DNA from: BOG-908 sp965198825
GTDB lineage: Bacteria; Pseudomonadota; Alphaproteobacteria; Acetobacterales; Acetobacteraceae
Reading direction: 5' to 3'
Assembly (NCBI GenBank): GCA_965198825.1
Contig: CBDAQB010000002.1
Location: 558,001-622,000, forward strand
Length of the DNA stretch: 64,000 nucleotides
Within the stretch, counting starts at the first letter, position 1. Each line of letters opens with the position of its first letter. Shown in pieces: positions 35,482-44,202 of this stretch. Below the pieces are notes generated by a model that was given only the letters and a program-made list of their open reading frames with translations, was not told where the DNA came from and ran no database searches. Both the position numbers and the translations under genes were made by a program.

Positions 35482-36501
35482 TTAGATTGGCCGGTTCTGG
35501 TGCTGGGATGAAGTTTGGTGCGCTGTGCTTCGCATGGCGCCTAGCGATGCTTCCAGAACTGCATCAAGGTCGTCGGCCAGGGATGCGGCCTTGGCGGGGT
35601 CGCTGCGGATTTCTCTTTCGAAAAGCCTAGCTGTTGTCACGAGCCTTTCGAAGCCGAATAGTCCGGCACTGCCGGCCAGCGCGTGCGCGGCTTCTGCCAG
35701 ACTGTCCGCGGCGCCGGCCACGCAGCCACGGCGGCTCAGTCCATCCTGCAGCGCCTCGGCCTTTTGCGCCAGCGTATCGAGATAGGACGCGACGGCTTCC
35801 GGGGTCAGCAGTGCGACCGTCCGGTTCAGCGTGCCAACATCGAAAATAGGAAGCTTCGCCCCGATCCGCGGCATCACCGAAGCCGGCGGAGCCACAACCG
35901 GCGCCATCTGCACGGCACCATCTTGCGATCGGCGGAGATCGCCCGCCCTGACACCGCGCGCAACAGCGTCGAGCAGGCTTTCCAGCGTGAAGGGTTTTGC
36001 CACCTGCGTGTCCATGCCGGCTTCGCGGCAAAGCGCGATCTGTTCGTCGAAGACCTGCGCGGTCAGCGCAACGATCGGCACGGCGCCGCGAGAACCACCG
36101 GCCGCCCGTATCCGCCGCGACGCCTCCAGCCCACCGGTGCCGGGCATGCGGACATCCATCAGCACCACCAGGAAGTCGGCGCCTGCCGCCATCCTGGCGG
36201 CCGCCCCGCCTTCCTCCGCACAGACCACCTCGTATCCCGCCGTTTCGAGGTAGAGCGTGGCGATCTCCCGGTTCATGGCGACATCGTCCGCCAGCAGCAC
36301 CCGCCCACCACCCTGTTCCGCTTCGGCATCGTCCGGTCCAAGCGCATGGTCCATCCTGGCGAGCAGATGCGCGGCGACCGCCAGGACGGTTTGCGACTGC
36401 CCGCTCTGGGGCGGCTTCATGCCCACGCATCGGGCCGCCACGCGGCCAGCCTGGCTCGCGATAACCCTGGCCTGTGCGAACTGCCCTTGCCAATTGCTCA
36501 T
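35482..36501 (-). CDS. receiver-Hpt two-component phosphotransfer protein
   Basis: 339 residues. An N-terminal 75-residue segment without a clear domain is followed by a receiver domain (LLADDVAMNREIATLYLE, phosphorylated Asp in VVLMDVRMPG, Lys in VAKPFTLE). A C-terminal histidine phosphotransfer domain has its His in EAAHALAGSAGLFGFERLV. Proteins with this order resemble the output half of a hybrid histidine kinase, but no kinase core is present here. It could relay phosphate from an unlinked sensor. No DNA-binding domain is present. A tRNA-Met gene lies just upstream. Confidence 0.82.
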   Translation of the reverse strand: MSNWQGQFAQARVIASQAGRVAARCVGMKPPQSGQSQTVLAVAAHLLARMDHALGPDDAEAEQGGGRVLLADDVAMNREIATLYLETAGYEVVCAEEGGAAARMAAGADFLVVLMDVRMPGTGGLEASRRIRAAGGSRGAVPIVALTAQVFDEQIALCREAGMDTQVAKPFTLESLLDAVARGVRAGDLRRSQDGAVQMAPVVAPPASVMPRIGAKLPIFDVGTLNRTVALLTPEAVASYLDTLAQKAEALQDGLSRRGCVAGAADSLAEAAHALAGSAGLFGFERLVTTARLFEREIRSDPAKAASLADDLDAVLEASLGAMRSTAHQTSSQHQNRPI

Positions 36502-36546
36502 CCCGCGAGAGTGCCGCGGACAGCTTGAAATCGGGTTAGGACGGAA

Positions 36547-36621
36547 TGGTAGCGGCGGACGGATTTGAACCGCCGACCAAGGGATTATGATTCCCCTGCT
36601 CTACCGCTGAGCTACGCCGCC
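36547..36621 (-). tRNA. tRNA-Met (CAT), elongator type
   Basis: The minus strand folds into a cloverleaf: acceptor 5' GGCGGCG pairs with the 3' CGCCGCT, the D arm is GTAGCTCAGCGGTAGAGC, the anticodon stem-loop is GGGGA-ATCATAA-TCCCT with anticodon CAT, and the T arm contains GGTTCAAATCC. Discriminator A is followed by an encoded CCA. The G1-U72 pair resembles alphaproteobacterial elongator tRNA-Met rather than initiator tRNA. Confidence 0.93.
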
Positions 36622-36736
36622 ATCGGGTCGGCGGCAGATACGCCGCGCAAAACGCTCAAGTCAACCTGCGGGCATGCTGGCGGGAGGGCAGGACAGCAAG
36701 GGCTTCGTTTTGACAAAACAGCAAAAACTTCTGGTA

Positions 36737-38125
36737 TCAGAGCGGTAGTCTGACCCGGGCTCTCAGGCCGCCCAGGGGGCTCTCCTCCAGGAGGATATCG
36801 CCGCCGTGGGCGCGTATGATGTCCCTGGCGATCGTCAGGCCGAGGCCTGTGCCGCCTTGGGCGTCGCTCTCGAACGGCCGGAACACGCTCTCCCGGCGAT
36901 CCTTCGGAATGCCCGGACCGTCGTCGTCCACCATCACCACCACGAACCGGTCCAGCGGCTGAACGCCCAGCATGACCGTCGTGGCATGGCGGCGGGCATT
37001 GTCCAGCAGGTTGGTCAACGCGCGCCGCAACGCATCCCGGCGCAGTTGCAGGCTCAACGAGGCCGGCGCTTCCACCAGAACGTTCGCGCCTGCCCGCCTG
37101 GCGGAGGACGCGACCTCCTCCAGCAACTCGGCCAGGACCACCGGCTGCGCCTGCTCGGCCTGCTCCCCGCGTGCAAACGCGAGATAGCCGGTGATCATCC
37201 GCTCCATCTCCTGCACGTCTGCCGTCATCTCGGCCGCATCCGGTCCGTAGGGGCTCTCGTCCGGGAACATCGCCAGAGCCAGGCGAAGGCGGGTCAGCGG
37301 CGTGCGCAAATCGTGGCTGACGCCTGCGAGCATCTCCGTGCGCTGGCTGAGGAAGCGGCGGATGCGCTCTTGCATCCGGTTGAAGGCAGCCGCGGCCCGC
37401 CGCACCTCGACAGCACCCTCCGGCCGTATCGGCCCGGCGTCGCGCCCCAGCCCGAACGCCTCGGCCGCGGCCGCCAGCCTACGAATGGCGCGCACCTGAT
37501 TACGCATGAACAGCGCTGCGATGGAGAACAGCAGCACAGACGAGCCGCCAAGCCACAGCACATAGACATAGATCATGCTGGTGTAGAGCCGCTTGCGCGG
37601 CGCCTCCACATGCAGCACCCCGCCCTGCTTCACGATGGTTTCGCCCGTGTCGGCTTTACTGTTTTCCTTCTCGACCGTGGTGAAATCCGGCGGCAACTGG
37701 ATGTCGATCAGCACCGAAAGCGGGTCGGAGCTCCAGTCCATCGTGAAAGGCAATCCCACCCGCTCGCGCATGGCGACGGCCAGTTCATCGTCCATCGGCC
37801 CCAGGATGTTGATGCGCTTGCGGTCGGACAGATGCGCGCCAGGCTGTATCTGCATCTGCAGGTCGAAATCCCGCTGCGCCATGCGCATTAGCGAAATGCG
37901 CGCCATCGGATCATCGGTGGCGTGCAGCAGCCGAACCGTCTGCGCGATCTCGCCAGCCACTGCGCCTGACAGCCGCCTTGAAATCAGGTCGAGATGGCTG
38001 CCGTAGAAGATGAGCAAGGCCACCGCCTGAACGGCGATGAGCGGCACCAGGATGATGAGAAGCGACCGGCCGAGCAGCGACCGCGGCAGGATCTTGCGGC
38101 TCGGCCGCTCCCAGCCCCCATCCAT
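36737..38125 (-). CDS. EnvZ-like sensor histidine kinase
   Basis: 462 residues: N-terminal membrane helix (SLLIILVPLIAVQAVALLIF, about 18-37), a periplasmic sensor region, a second helix (IYVYVLWLGGSSVLLFSIA, about 185-205), HAMP, a dimerisation domain with the phosphorylated His in GVSHDLRTPLTRLRL, and an HATPase domain with LLDNARRHA (N box), DDDGPGIPKD (G1) and GGTGLGLTIAR (G2). It starts 19 bases after the OmpR-family regulator gene, so the two are a cognate pair. Confidence 0.9.
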   Translation of the reverse strand: MDGGWERPSRKILPRSLLGRSLLIILVPLIAVQAVALLIFYGSHLDLISRRLSGAVAGEIAQTVRLLHATDDPMARISLMRMAQRDFDLQMQIQPGAHLSDRKRINILGPMDDELAVAMRERVGLPFTMDWSSDPLSVLIDIQLPPDFTTVEKENSKADTGETIVKQGGVLHVEAPRKRLYTSMIYVYVLWLGGSSVLLFSIAALFMRNQVRAIRRLAAAAEAFGLGRDAGPIRPEGAVEVRRAAAAFNRMQERIRRFLSQRTEMLAGVSHDLRTPLTRLRLALAMFPDESPYGPDAAEMTADVQEMERMITGYLAFARGEQAEQAQPVVLAELLEEVASSARRAGANVLVEAPASLSLQLRRDALRRALTNLLDNARRHATTVMLGVQPLDRFVVVMVDDDGPGIPKDRRESVFRPFESDAQGGTGLGLTIARDIIRAHGGDILLEESPLGGLRARVRLPL

Positions 38126-38144
38126 CGCCTAGGCCCTCAAGGCG

Positions 38145-38873
38145 CTAGACGCCCGGCTTGAGAACGTAGCCGCGACCGCGCACGGTATGCAGGAAGCGCG
38201 GCTCGCGAGGGTCCGTCTCGATCTTGCGCCGCAGCCTCGTTACCTGAACGTCGATGGCGCGCTCCCCCGTCTCGTCCATGCCGACTGCGCCTGCGATATC
38301 CTCGCGCGAGAACACCTCGTTCGGCCGGTTCGCCAGCGCCGACAGCAGCGCCGCCTCGCCCCCGGTAAGGTAGATCACCCCATCGGCGCCGCGCAGCTCG
38401 CCTCGCACCGGATCGAACTCCAGCGCGCCAAGCCGAAGCGGCACCGCCGACGTGTCCGCGACAGGAGGCGGCACGGTTCGGCGCAGCATGGCGCGCAAGC
38501 GGAGCACCAGCTCGCGCGGCTCAAAAGGCTTGCCCAAATAATCGTCCGCGCCCGATTCGAAGCCGGCGATACGGTCTTCCGGCGCGCCTCGCGCCGTCAG
38601 CAGCAGGATCGGCACGGTGGCGTTCTCCTGCCGAAGCGCTGCCGTCAGCGCCAGGCCGGACTCTCCCGGCATCATCACGTCCAGCACCAGCGCATCCGGT
38701 TGCAGGAAGCGCAGCTTGTCGCGCGCCTCCGCCGCACCGTCTGCCGTGCTCACCCTGAAACCGTTTTCCGCAAGGTAGCGCCCCAGCAAGGTGCGCAGGC
38801 GCAAATCGTCGTCCACCACCAGTACATGCACCGGCTCCTGCGCGGCTGCCGCCGAGCTGGCCGACGCACTCAC
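38145..38873 (-). CDS. OmpR-family response regulator (PetR-like)
   Basis: 242 residues. The receiver domain has DDDLRLRTLL, the phosphorylated Asp in LVLDVMMPGESG, and Lys in YLGKPFEPRELV. The C-terminal winged helix has TGGEAALLSALANRPNEV (shown in part) and RAIDVQVTRLRRKIE. It starts at GTG 38873, overlapping the stop of the MarR-family gene by four bases. The MarR-OmpR pair matches the petP-petR arrangement described in Rhodobacter, here followed by a kinase. Confidence 0.9.
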   Translation of the reverse strand: MSASASSAAAAQEPVHVLVVDDDLRLRTLLGRYLAENGFRVSTADGAAEARDKLRFLQPDALVLDVMMPGESGLALTAALRQENATVPILLLTARGAPEDRIAGFESGADDYLGKPFEPRELVLRLRAMLRRTVPPPVADTSAVPLRLGALEFDPVRGELRGADGVIYLTGGEAALLSALANRPNEVFSREDIAGAVGMDETGERAIDVQVTRLRRKIETDPREPRFLHTVRGRGYVLKPGV

Positions 38874-39373
38874 GACGTCATTCCCCGCCGCGGATCATGC
38901 GCATCGACATAGGTGCGTGCCGCTCGTCCCATGATCCCCCGGAGCACGCGCCGGAAGCCATCGACCGCAGGGCCGCCTGCCTCTCGATAGGCAGTCGTCA
39001 GCAAATCGCGCTGCCGCTCGAACAAGGCGCGCTCGAGCGCCGCTCCCGTCTCGGTCAAGGTCAGCAGCCGCTGCCTGCGGTCGCCGCGGCCAGGCGACTG
39101 CTGCACGAGGCCCTGCTCCACCAGCGTGGCGAGCACCCTTCCCAGGCTCTGCTTCGTAATCCGCAACACGGCGAGCAGGTCGCCCACTGTCATGCCCGGA
39201 TTGCGGCCGATGAAATGCAGCGCACGATGATGGGCCCGCCCCAGTTCGACCTCCGCCAGCAGACCATCCGCAGCGCCTGCGAAATCCCGCCACGCCAGAA
39301 AAAGCATGTCCTGGGCCACGCGGATTTGCTCCTCGCGGAGGAACAGCAGGTTGCTCGCTGGTGTATCCGGCAT
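38870..39373 (-). CDS. MarR-family regulator (PetP-like)
   Basis: About 167 residues with a MarR winged helix: LHFIGRNPGMTVGDLLAVLR, the recognition region ITKQSLGRVLATLVEQGLV and the wing QQSPGRGDRRQRLLTLT. It overlaps the response-regulator start, so it heads the three-gene regulatory operon. The start is ATG 39373, with a GTG one codon upstream. The divergent neighbour is a methyltransferase gene. Confidence 0.88.
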   Translation of the reverse strand: MPDTPASNLLFLREEQIRVAQDMLFLAWRDFAGAADGLLAEVELGRAHHRALHFIGRNPGMTVGDLLAVLRITKQSLGRVLATLVEQGLVQQSPGRGDRRQRLLTLTETGAALERALFERQRDLLTTAYREAGGPAVDGFRRVLRGIMGRAARTYVDAHDPRRGMTS

Positions 39374-39505
39374 CACACTTTGCCCGGTGCCGCCAGCCGC
39401 GCCGCGTCGCCCGGAATGCTGCGGACCTCGCGAATGCTGCGCACTGGCCTCTCACCCCATGCTGACCTAATCTTCACGCAACCCCTGAAAGATTCAAGGT
39501 GAGCG

Positions 39506-40288
39506 ATGGCCAGGCCGCCCGACCCGCTCGTCGATTACGGCGTGGCAGCCGCCGACTACGCCCAATTCCGCCAGGGCTTTCCGGTCGAGTTCTTCCACCG
39601 CCTGCACCGCCTGGGCGTGTGCCTCACCGGCCAGCGGCTGCTCGATATCGGCACCGGCACAGGCCTCCTGGCACGCGATTTCGCATGGCGCGGCTGCCGC
39701 GTTACCGGCATCGATCCGTCGGCACCGATGCTCGCCATGGCGGAGCGCGCCAACGCCGCCGAAGTCATCAAGCCGCACTATCTCTCCGGCCGCGCCGAAG
39801 CGACCGGCCTGCCCGACGCCAGCTTCGACATCGTCTCCGCCGGCACCTGCTGGCACCAGCTCGACCGCACCGCCGCAGCTCGCGAAGCCCGCCGCGTGCT
39901 GGCGCCGCAAGGCCGCCTCCTCATCGCGCATCTCGACTGGCATACCGCTCCAGGAACAGTCGGCGCCGCCACCCTGCGCCTGCTCGACCGCCACACCATG
40001 GCGACACCAGCACCCACCCGGCCGCCGACCTTCCTCTATCCCGAATGGGCGAACGAACTCCCCGCCGCCGGCTTCTCAAGCTGGGAAAGCCTCGCCTTCA
40101 TCGCCACGCTCACCTACACGCCGGAAGCCTGGCGCGGCCGCGTAGGCGCCTCAGCCCGCGCGGCGCCCGCCATGCCCGCGGACCAGTTGGCGCGTTTCGA
40201 TCTGGCGCTTGGGCGCATGCTCCACAGGCAGTTTCATGGGCGGACGCTGCGGGTGGAGCATCGGGTGTTTGCTTTGGTGGCTTGGTAG
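39506..40288 (+). CDS. class I SAM-dependent methyltransferase
   Basis: 260 residues. Motif I is LLDIGTGTGLLARDFA (about residue 48), the acidic loop is VTGIDPSAPMLAMAE and the post-I/II region is ASFDIVSAGTCWHQLD. The arrangement is that of UbiE/Methyltransf_11-type enzymes acting on small molecules; the substrate is not predictable. AAGGTG just before ATG 39506 supports the start. Its TAG stop overlaps the start of repeat copy 9. Confidence 0.86.
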   Translation: MARPPDPLVDYGVAAADYAQFRQGFPVEFFHRLHRLGVCLTGQRLLDIGTGTGLLARDFAWRGCRVTGIDPSAPMLAMAERANAAEVIKPHYLSGRAEATGLPDASFDIVSAGTCWHQLDRTAAAREARRVLAPQGRLLIAHLDWHTAPGTVGAATLRLLDRHTMATPAPTRPPTFLYPEWANELPAAGFSSWESLAFIATLTYTPEAWRGRVGASARAAPAMPADQLARFDLALGRMLHRQFHGRTLRVEHRVFALVAW

Positions 40289-40422
40289 GAAGAAAGGTCT
40301 TCTTTTTTGAAAAAAAGAAGCAAAAAACTTTTGCGACCTGGGACCGAGATCGTGGGAACGCCCTACCTAAACATCCAAAAGTTTTTTGGTTCTTTTTTTC
40401 AAAAAAGAACTGCTTCCTTCCT
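40287..40422. repeat. composite inverted repeat, copy 9
   Basis: Beta arm left, alpha arm right, centre forward (GGGACCGAGATCGTGGGAA). It lies between the convergent methyltransferase and glutathione transferase genes, overlapping or touching both stop codons. Confidence 0.92.
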
Positions 40423-41305
40423 AACCCATACGCTTGTCTTCCGTGTTATTCTGAAAATCAAAAGCGTCGTGACGTTCGTGAAGTTGTTCGGCGGCATCAC
40501 CAACGATGCGATTGACCATGCGGCCGCGCCTGACGGCCGGGCGCTGCGCGATGGTCTCGGCCCAGCGTTGAACATGCGTGTAGTCCTGGACCTGCAGGAA
40601 CTCGGCTGCGCCATAGAGGGCGCCTCTGACCAGGCCGCCGTACCAGGGCCAGACGGCAATGTCTGCAATCGTGTAGTCATCGCCTGCGAGAAACGCGCTC
40701 TCTGCGAGGCGGCGGTCCAGCACATCGAGCTGGCGTTTCACCTCCATGGCAAAGCGGTCGATGGGATATTCCATCTTGGTCGGCGCGTAGGCGTAGAAGT
40801 GCCCGAAGCCGCCACCGAGATAGGGCGCGCTGCCCATCTGCCAGAACAGCCAGGACAGGCATTCGGCGCGGTGTTGCCGCTCCGTTGGCAGGAACGCCGC
40901 GAATTTCTCCGCAAGATACATCAGGATGGCGCCGGATTCGAACACGCGCACAGGAGCGGGTTCGCTGTGATCCATCAGCGCGGGGATCTTGGAATTTGGG
41001 TTCGCCGCGACGAAGCCGCTGCTGAACTGATCGCCCTCGTTGATGCGAATGAGCCATGCGTCGTATTCGGCGCCGGTGTGACCCAGGGCCAGCAACTCCT
41101 CGAGCATGATCGTCACTTTTTGCCCGTTCGGCGTCGCCAGCGAGTAGAGCTGCAAGGGGTGACGGCCGACAGGAAGCGCCTTCTCGTGCGTGGCGCCGGC
41201 GATGGGGCGGTTGACGTTGGCAAACCTGCCACCGTTTGCCTTGTTCCACTGCCAGATGGCTGGCGGCGTGTAGTCTGGGGTTCCGGTTTCGGCGGTGTCA
41301 CTCAT
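40421..41305 (-). CDS. YghU-type glutathione S-transferase / disulfide oxidoreductase
   Basis: 294 residues. It carries the extended N-terminus typical of this class (YTPPAIWQWNKANGGRFANV, shown in part), then LYSLATPNGQKVTIMLEEL, a thioredoxin-fold domain with NSKIPALMDHS and FESGAILMYLAEKF (glutathione binding), and an all-helical C-terminal domain (FLAGDDYTIADIAVWPW). Members reduce disulfides with glutathione. ATG 41305 is the family-type start. The stop lies at the edge of repeat copy 9. Confidence 0.88.
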   Translation of the reverse strand: MSDTAETGTPDYTPPAIWQWNKANGGRFANVNRPIAGATHEKALPVGRHPLQLYSLATPNGQKVTIMLEELLALGHTGAEYDAWLIRINEGDQFSSGFVAANPNSKIPALMDHSEPAPVRVFESGAILMYLAEKFAAFLPTERQHRAECLSWLFWQMGSAPYLGGGFGHFYAYAPTKMEYPIDRFAMEVKRQLDVLDRRLAESAFLAGDDYTIADIAVWPWYGGLVRGALYGAAEFLQVQDYTHVQRWAETIAQRPAVRRGRMVNRIVGDAAEQLHERHDAFDFQNNTEDKRMG

Positions 41306-41337
41306 GGTGCTCGCTCGGCAATGGCTAACGTGGCGGC

Positions 41338-41366
41338 AAGTATGTTCTTTTTTGGCAAAAAGAAGC
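41338..41366. repeat. decayed fragment of a composite repeat arm (copy 10)
   Basis: TTCTTTTTTGGCAAAAAGAAG at 41345-41365 differs from the arm palindrome by a few bases, and nothing else of the element survives. Probably a remnant; it lies in the leader of the glutathione transferase gene. Confidence 0.5.
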
Positions 41367-41397
41367 CCCACCGAGGTGGCCCTACTTACCTTCCAGA

Positions 41398-41742
41398 CTA
41401 GCCAGAGGCCAAGGCGAGCGCCTGGCGTGCTGCTTTGACCTCAGGAGCCGCCGTGACCTGGCTCGTTGTTTGCAGCAGAGCGAAGTCGCTACGCGGCAGC
41501 TTGATCACGATCGATGCCACCGTTTCTGCTGGCTGGAGAGTGATCGGGAAATTGAAACCGAGAAACCCGTCTCCGAGCCCGGCATCCTTCAGATCCTGCC
41601 TGAACAGCGAAATGGTGCCAGAACCTACGCAACGGGCACCCGCAAACGCAAGAGCGACTGTGTCGCGCAGCGGAACATATTCTGAGAAGACCCACCCGGC
41701 GATGCGGCCCGGCTCAGCGCGTTCGATCGCTCCGCGTATCAT
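41398..41742 (-). CDS. small single-domain protein, putative carbohydrate-associated module
   Basis: 114 residues, one compact beta-rich domain: GRIAGWVFSEYVPLRDTVAL, then CVGSGTISLFRQDLKDAG and GDGFLGFNFPITLQP. I associate the GWV...RQDLxxAGxGDGxxGFxFP pattern with modules attached to glycosyltransferases and polysaccharide proteins in alphaproteobacteria, but here it stands alone with no signal peptide. Function is not known. AAGGGGG seven bases before ATG 41742 supports the start. The upstream 41743-41964 gap is noncoding. Confidence 0.7.
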   Translation of the reverse strand: MIRGAIERAEPGRIAGWVFSEYVPLRDTVALAFAGARCVGSGTISLFRQDLKDAGLGDGFLGFNFPITLQPAETVASIVIKLPRSDFALLQTTSQVTAAPEVKAARQALALASG

Positions 41743-41964
41743 CTATCGCCCCCTTCTCAGCAGATCATACTGCAACTGCTCAGTGGATAGCTACGACAAA
41801 GCCATGACAAATCACGAGGTTTTAACGAGATGCCGCTTTTCTCGTCATGGTTGTTACGGGTTCGTATCGCACGACCGTCGCTTGCCGAACCGTTCCTCGA
41901 GCGGCTCTTCGCCGCTTCGTTCCCAGCGTCCTTTCCTTCCGAAAAGGAATGGCTTCCAACCAAG

Positions 41965-43725
41965 CTAAACCGATTGAAGCTCGAACAAAGCCCGATACAG
42001 TCCGCCGGGCTCGGACGCGAGCGCCGCGTGAGTACCCTGTTCCACGATCCTTCCGCCCCGGAAAACCAGAATGCGGTCCATGCTGCGCACTGTGGAGAGA
42101 CGGTGGGCGATGACGATGGCGGTGCGCCCTGCGAGTAATCGTTCGATCGCCAATTGGATCAGCGCTTCGCTTTGCGAATCCAGGCTCGAGGTCGCTTCGT
42201 CGAGAATGAGGATTGGCGCGTCGGCAAGGAAGGCGCGCGCAATGGCGACGCGCTGGCGTTCGCCGCCGGAGAGTTTCACGCCGCGCTCGCCCACGAGGGT
42301 GGCATAGCCGCGCGGGAGGGCCGCGATGAAATCGTGAGCATGCGCCTGTCGTGCGGCTTCCTCGATTTCGGCGAGGCTCGCGTGAGGACGGCCATAGGCG
42401 ATGTTCTCTGCGAGCGAGCGGTGAAACAGGATCGGTTCTTGCGGCACGATGGCAATTTGCGACCGCAGGCTGCGTTGCGTCACGCCGGCGATATCCTGGC
42501 CGTCGATGGTGATATGGCCGCCGTTCACATCGTGAAGCCGCTGGATTAGCCTGACGAATGTCGATTTGCCAGAGCCGGAAGGGCCGACCAGACCAACACG
42601 CTCGCCGGCGGATATATTGATTGAAAGATCCTGAAAAAGCGGTGATGTGTGATCGCTATAGTGGAAGGACACGCGGTCGAACTCGACTCGTCCGCTTACG
42701 ACTACGAGCGATGATGCGCCTGGGTGGTCCTGCACCTCGGGCTGCAGCGCCATGATGCCGACAAGTTCCGTCATGTCGTTGATGCCGCGCTGCATTTCGC
42801 GAACGCTCTGGCCCATGGTTCGCAGATAGCCGTTCAGGACGAAGTAGGTTGCGAGAACGGTGGTGACGTCGCCTGCGTTCGCGCGGCCATGCCACCAGAG
42901 GAAGGCGACGGTCGCGGTGATCAGCAATTGCAGCAGAAGCAACGCTGCACTTTGCACTGAAAAACTCGTCGTGCCGCGCATCCACGTGCGGTGCGTTCGC
43001 TTGCGCCAGCGGCCGAGCACCCAATCCAGGCGCTCGGCTTCGCGCGCTTCGGCGCCGAACGATTTGACCGTGGCATTGCAGGTGATGGCATCGGCCAGGG
43101 ATCCGCTCAGCCTGGTGTCCCAGCTATTGGAAAGCTGCGAGGCCGGCGTCACGTAGTAGATCGCCATGATGAGCGTGACGAAGATGAAAATGACGCTTCC
43201 GGCCGTCACCGCGGCGCCCATCAGCGGCCAATGAATACCGAGCAGTGCGACGGCGCCGACGAGAACGGCGATGGTCGGCACGATGGCAAACACCACAACG
43301 TCGTTCAGCATATCCACCGCGCCTGATGCGCGCAGGATTTGCCGTGTCGTCGAGCCGGCGAAACTGTTCGCATGCCAGGTAGCCGAGAAATCCTGCACCT
43401 TGGCAAAAGCCTCGGCCTCGATGTCCGCCATCATGCGCAAGGTAAAACGCACAAGACCCCAGAAGGCGACTTGCCTGATCAGGATCATGACCGCACCGAG
43501 CCCGGCCAGAGCGGCCAAGGCCATGATCGCCTCATGACCTGCGCGGGCGCGGTCCGCATCGCCCACAGCCTCCACCAGGCGGCCGGCGTAAACAGGTGTT
43601 GCAATGTCGGCGACGGTGGCGATCACCATGCCTGCGGTGATCGCGGCCGCTACGGCTGGCTGGCGTCGCCAGTGGCTGGCGTAGAAGGTCAAGACTTTGT
43701 GCAGGGTGGGCGGCGTCGTTTTCAT
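41965..43725 (-). CDS. ABC exporter, fused membrane and ATPase domains (MsbA/LmrA type)
   Basis: 586 residues. Six membrane helices occupy about 20-310; the ATPase domain has Walker A GPSGSGKST, Q-loop VPQEPILF, signature LSGGERQRVAIARAF, Walker B ILILDEATSSLD and H-loop IAHRLSTV. It works as a homodimer or heterodimer exporting a lipid, peptide or drug; the substrate is unknown. The membrane part has an uncommon HxxxW-rich region (FSATWHANSFAGSTTRQIL, shown in part) typical of exporters of this subgroup. No partner gene is adjacent. Confidence 0.9.
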   Translation of the reverse strand: MKTTPPTLHKVLTFYASHWRRQPAVAAAITAGMVIATVADIATPVYAGRLVEAVGDADRARAGHEAIMALAALAGLGAVMILIRQVAFWGLVRFTLRMMADIEAEAFAKVQDFSATWHANSFAGSTTRQILRASGAVDMLNDVVVFAIVPTIAVLVGAVALLGIHWPLMGAAVTAGSVIFIFVTLIMAIYYVTPASQLSNSWDTRLSGSLADAITCNATVKSFGAEAREAERLDWVLGRWRKRTHRTWMRGTTSFSVQSAALLLLQLLITATVAFLWWHGRANAGDVTTVLATYFVLNGYLRTMGQSVREMQRGINDMTELVGIMALQPEVQDHPGASSLVVVSGRVEFDRVSFHYSDHTSPLFQDLSINISAGERVGLVGPSGSGKSTFVRLIQRLHDVNGGHITIDGQDIAGVTQRSLRSQIAIVPQEPILFHRSLAENIAYGRPHASLAEIEEAARQAHAHDFIAALPRGYATLVGERGVKLSGGERQRVAIARAFLADAPILILDEATSSLDSQSEALIQLAIERLLAGRTAIVIAHRLSTVRSMDRILVFRGGRIVEQGTHAALASEPGGLYRALFELQSV

Positions 43726-43743
43726 GGGCGGCGTTCTAGGAGC

Positions 43744-43873
43744 AGGAAGAACTTCTTTTTTGAAAAAAAGAAGCGAAAAACTTTTATCCGTTTGGGCCCA
43801 TCACTTCCTCAAGCCCGACCCAAACTCGCAAAAGTTTTTTGGTTCTTTTTTTCAAAAAAGAACTGCTTCCTTC
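43744..43873. repeat. composite inverted repeat, copy 11
   Basis: Beta arm left (with one substitution, GAAGCGAAAAACTTTT), alpha arm right; the centre is degenerate but reads forward-like (GGGCCCATCACTTCC). It lies downstream of the small secreted protein gene, after its own terminator, and just upstream of the ABC exporter start. Confidence 0.88.
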
Positions 43874-43885
43874 TACCGCAAGACC

Positions 43886-43918
43886 AAAAAAAAGGGCGGC
43901 CTATGTGCCGCCCCTTTT
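43886..43918 (-). terminator. intrinsic terminator of the small secreted protein gene
   Basis: On the minus strand a GGGCGGC-type stem (AAAAGGGGCGGC with GCCGCCCTTTT) around a six-base loop runs into eight T residues, 24 bases after the stop of the gene at 43942. This is a classic rho-independent terminator. Confidence 0.85.
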
Positions 43919-43941
43919 ACTTGCTACAGCTATACCTAAAG

Positions 43942-44202
43942 CTAGAAGCGGATCCACACGCCGTTACGCCAGTAGCCACGGCCGGGATGCTCGCGCCACC
44001 CATAATGCTCGCCGGGACCCCAGCGCCAGCCATCCGGGTGCACGACGACGCCATAGGCAGGCGGGTAGGCATACGGGCGGCGGACATGCCAGCACTGGCC
44101 TTCAGCGTTGCAGGCAATGGCGGCCGAGGCGTTCGGTGCGGCGGAGACGAGGGCGGTAGCGCCCAGCAATGCGGCACATAGTGTTTTCACAGGAAGTTTC
44201 AT
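43942..44202 (-). CDS. small exported Trp/Tyr/His-rich protein
   Basis: 86 residues: signal peptide (MKLPVKTLCAALLGATALVSA, about 1-27, ends near ASA), then a mature part of about 60 residues rich in Trp, Tyr, Pro, Gly and His (YAYPPAYGVVVHPDGWRWGP, EHYGWREHPGRGYWRNGVW). It has two cysteines (CNAEGQCW) that could form a disulfide. Similar small secreted proteins are common in alphaproteobacteria but have no known function to my knowledge. ATG 44202 is favoured because GAGGA lies six bases upstream; the ATG at 44208 overlaps that site. It has its own terminator. Confidence 0.75.
   Translation of the reverse strand: MKLPVKTLCAALLGATALVSAAPNASAAIACNAEGQCWHVRRPYAYPPAYGVVVHPDGWRWGPGEHYGWREHPGRGYWRNGVWIRF

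Noticed and set aside
36547..36621. tRNA-Met as an integration site of a genomic island
   Set aside because: No integrase, no duplicated tRNA 3' end and no change in gene character is seen on either side.
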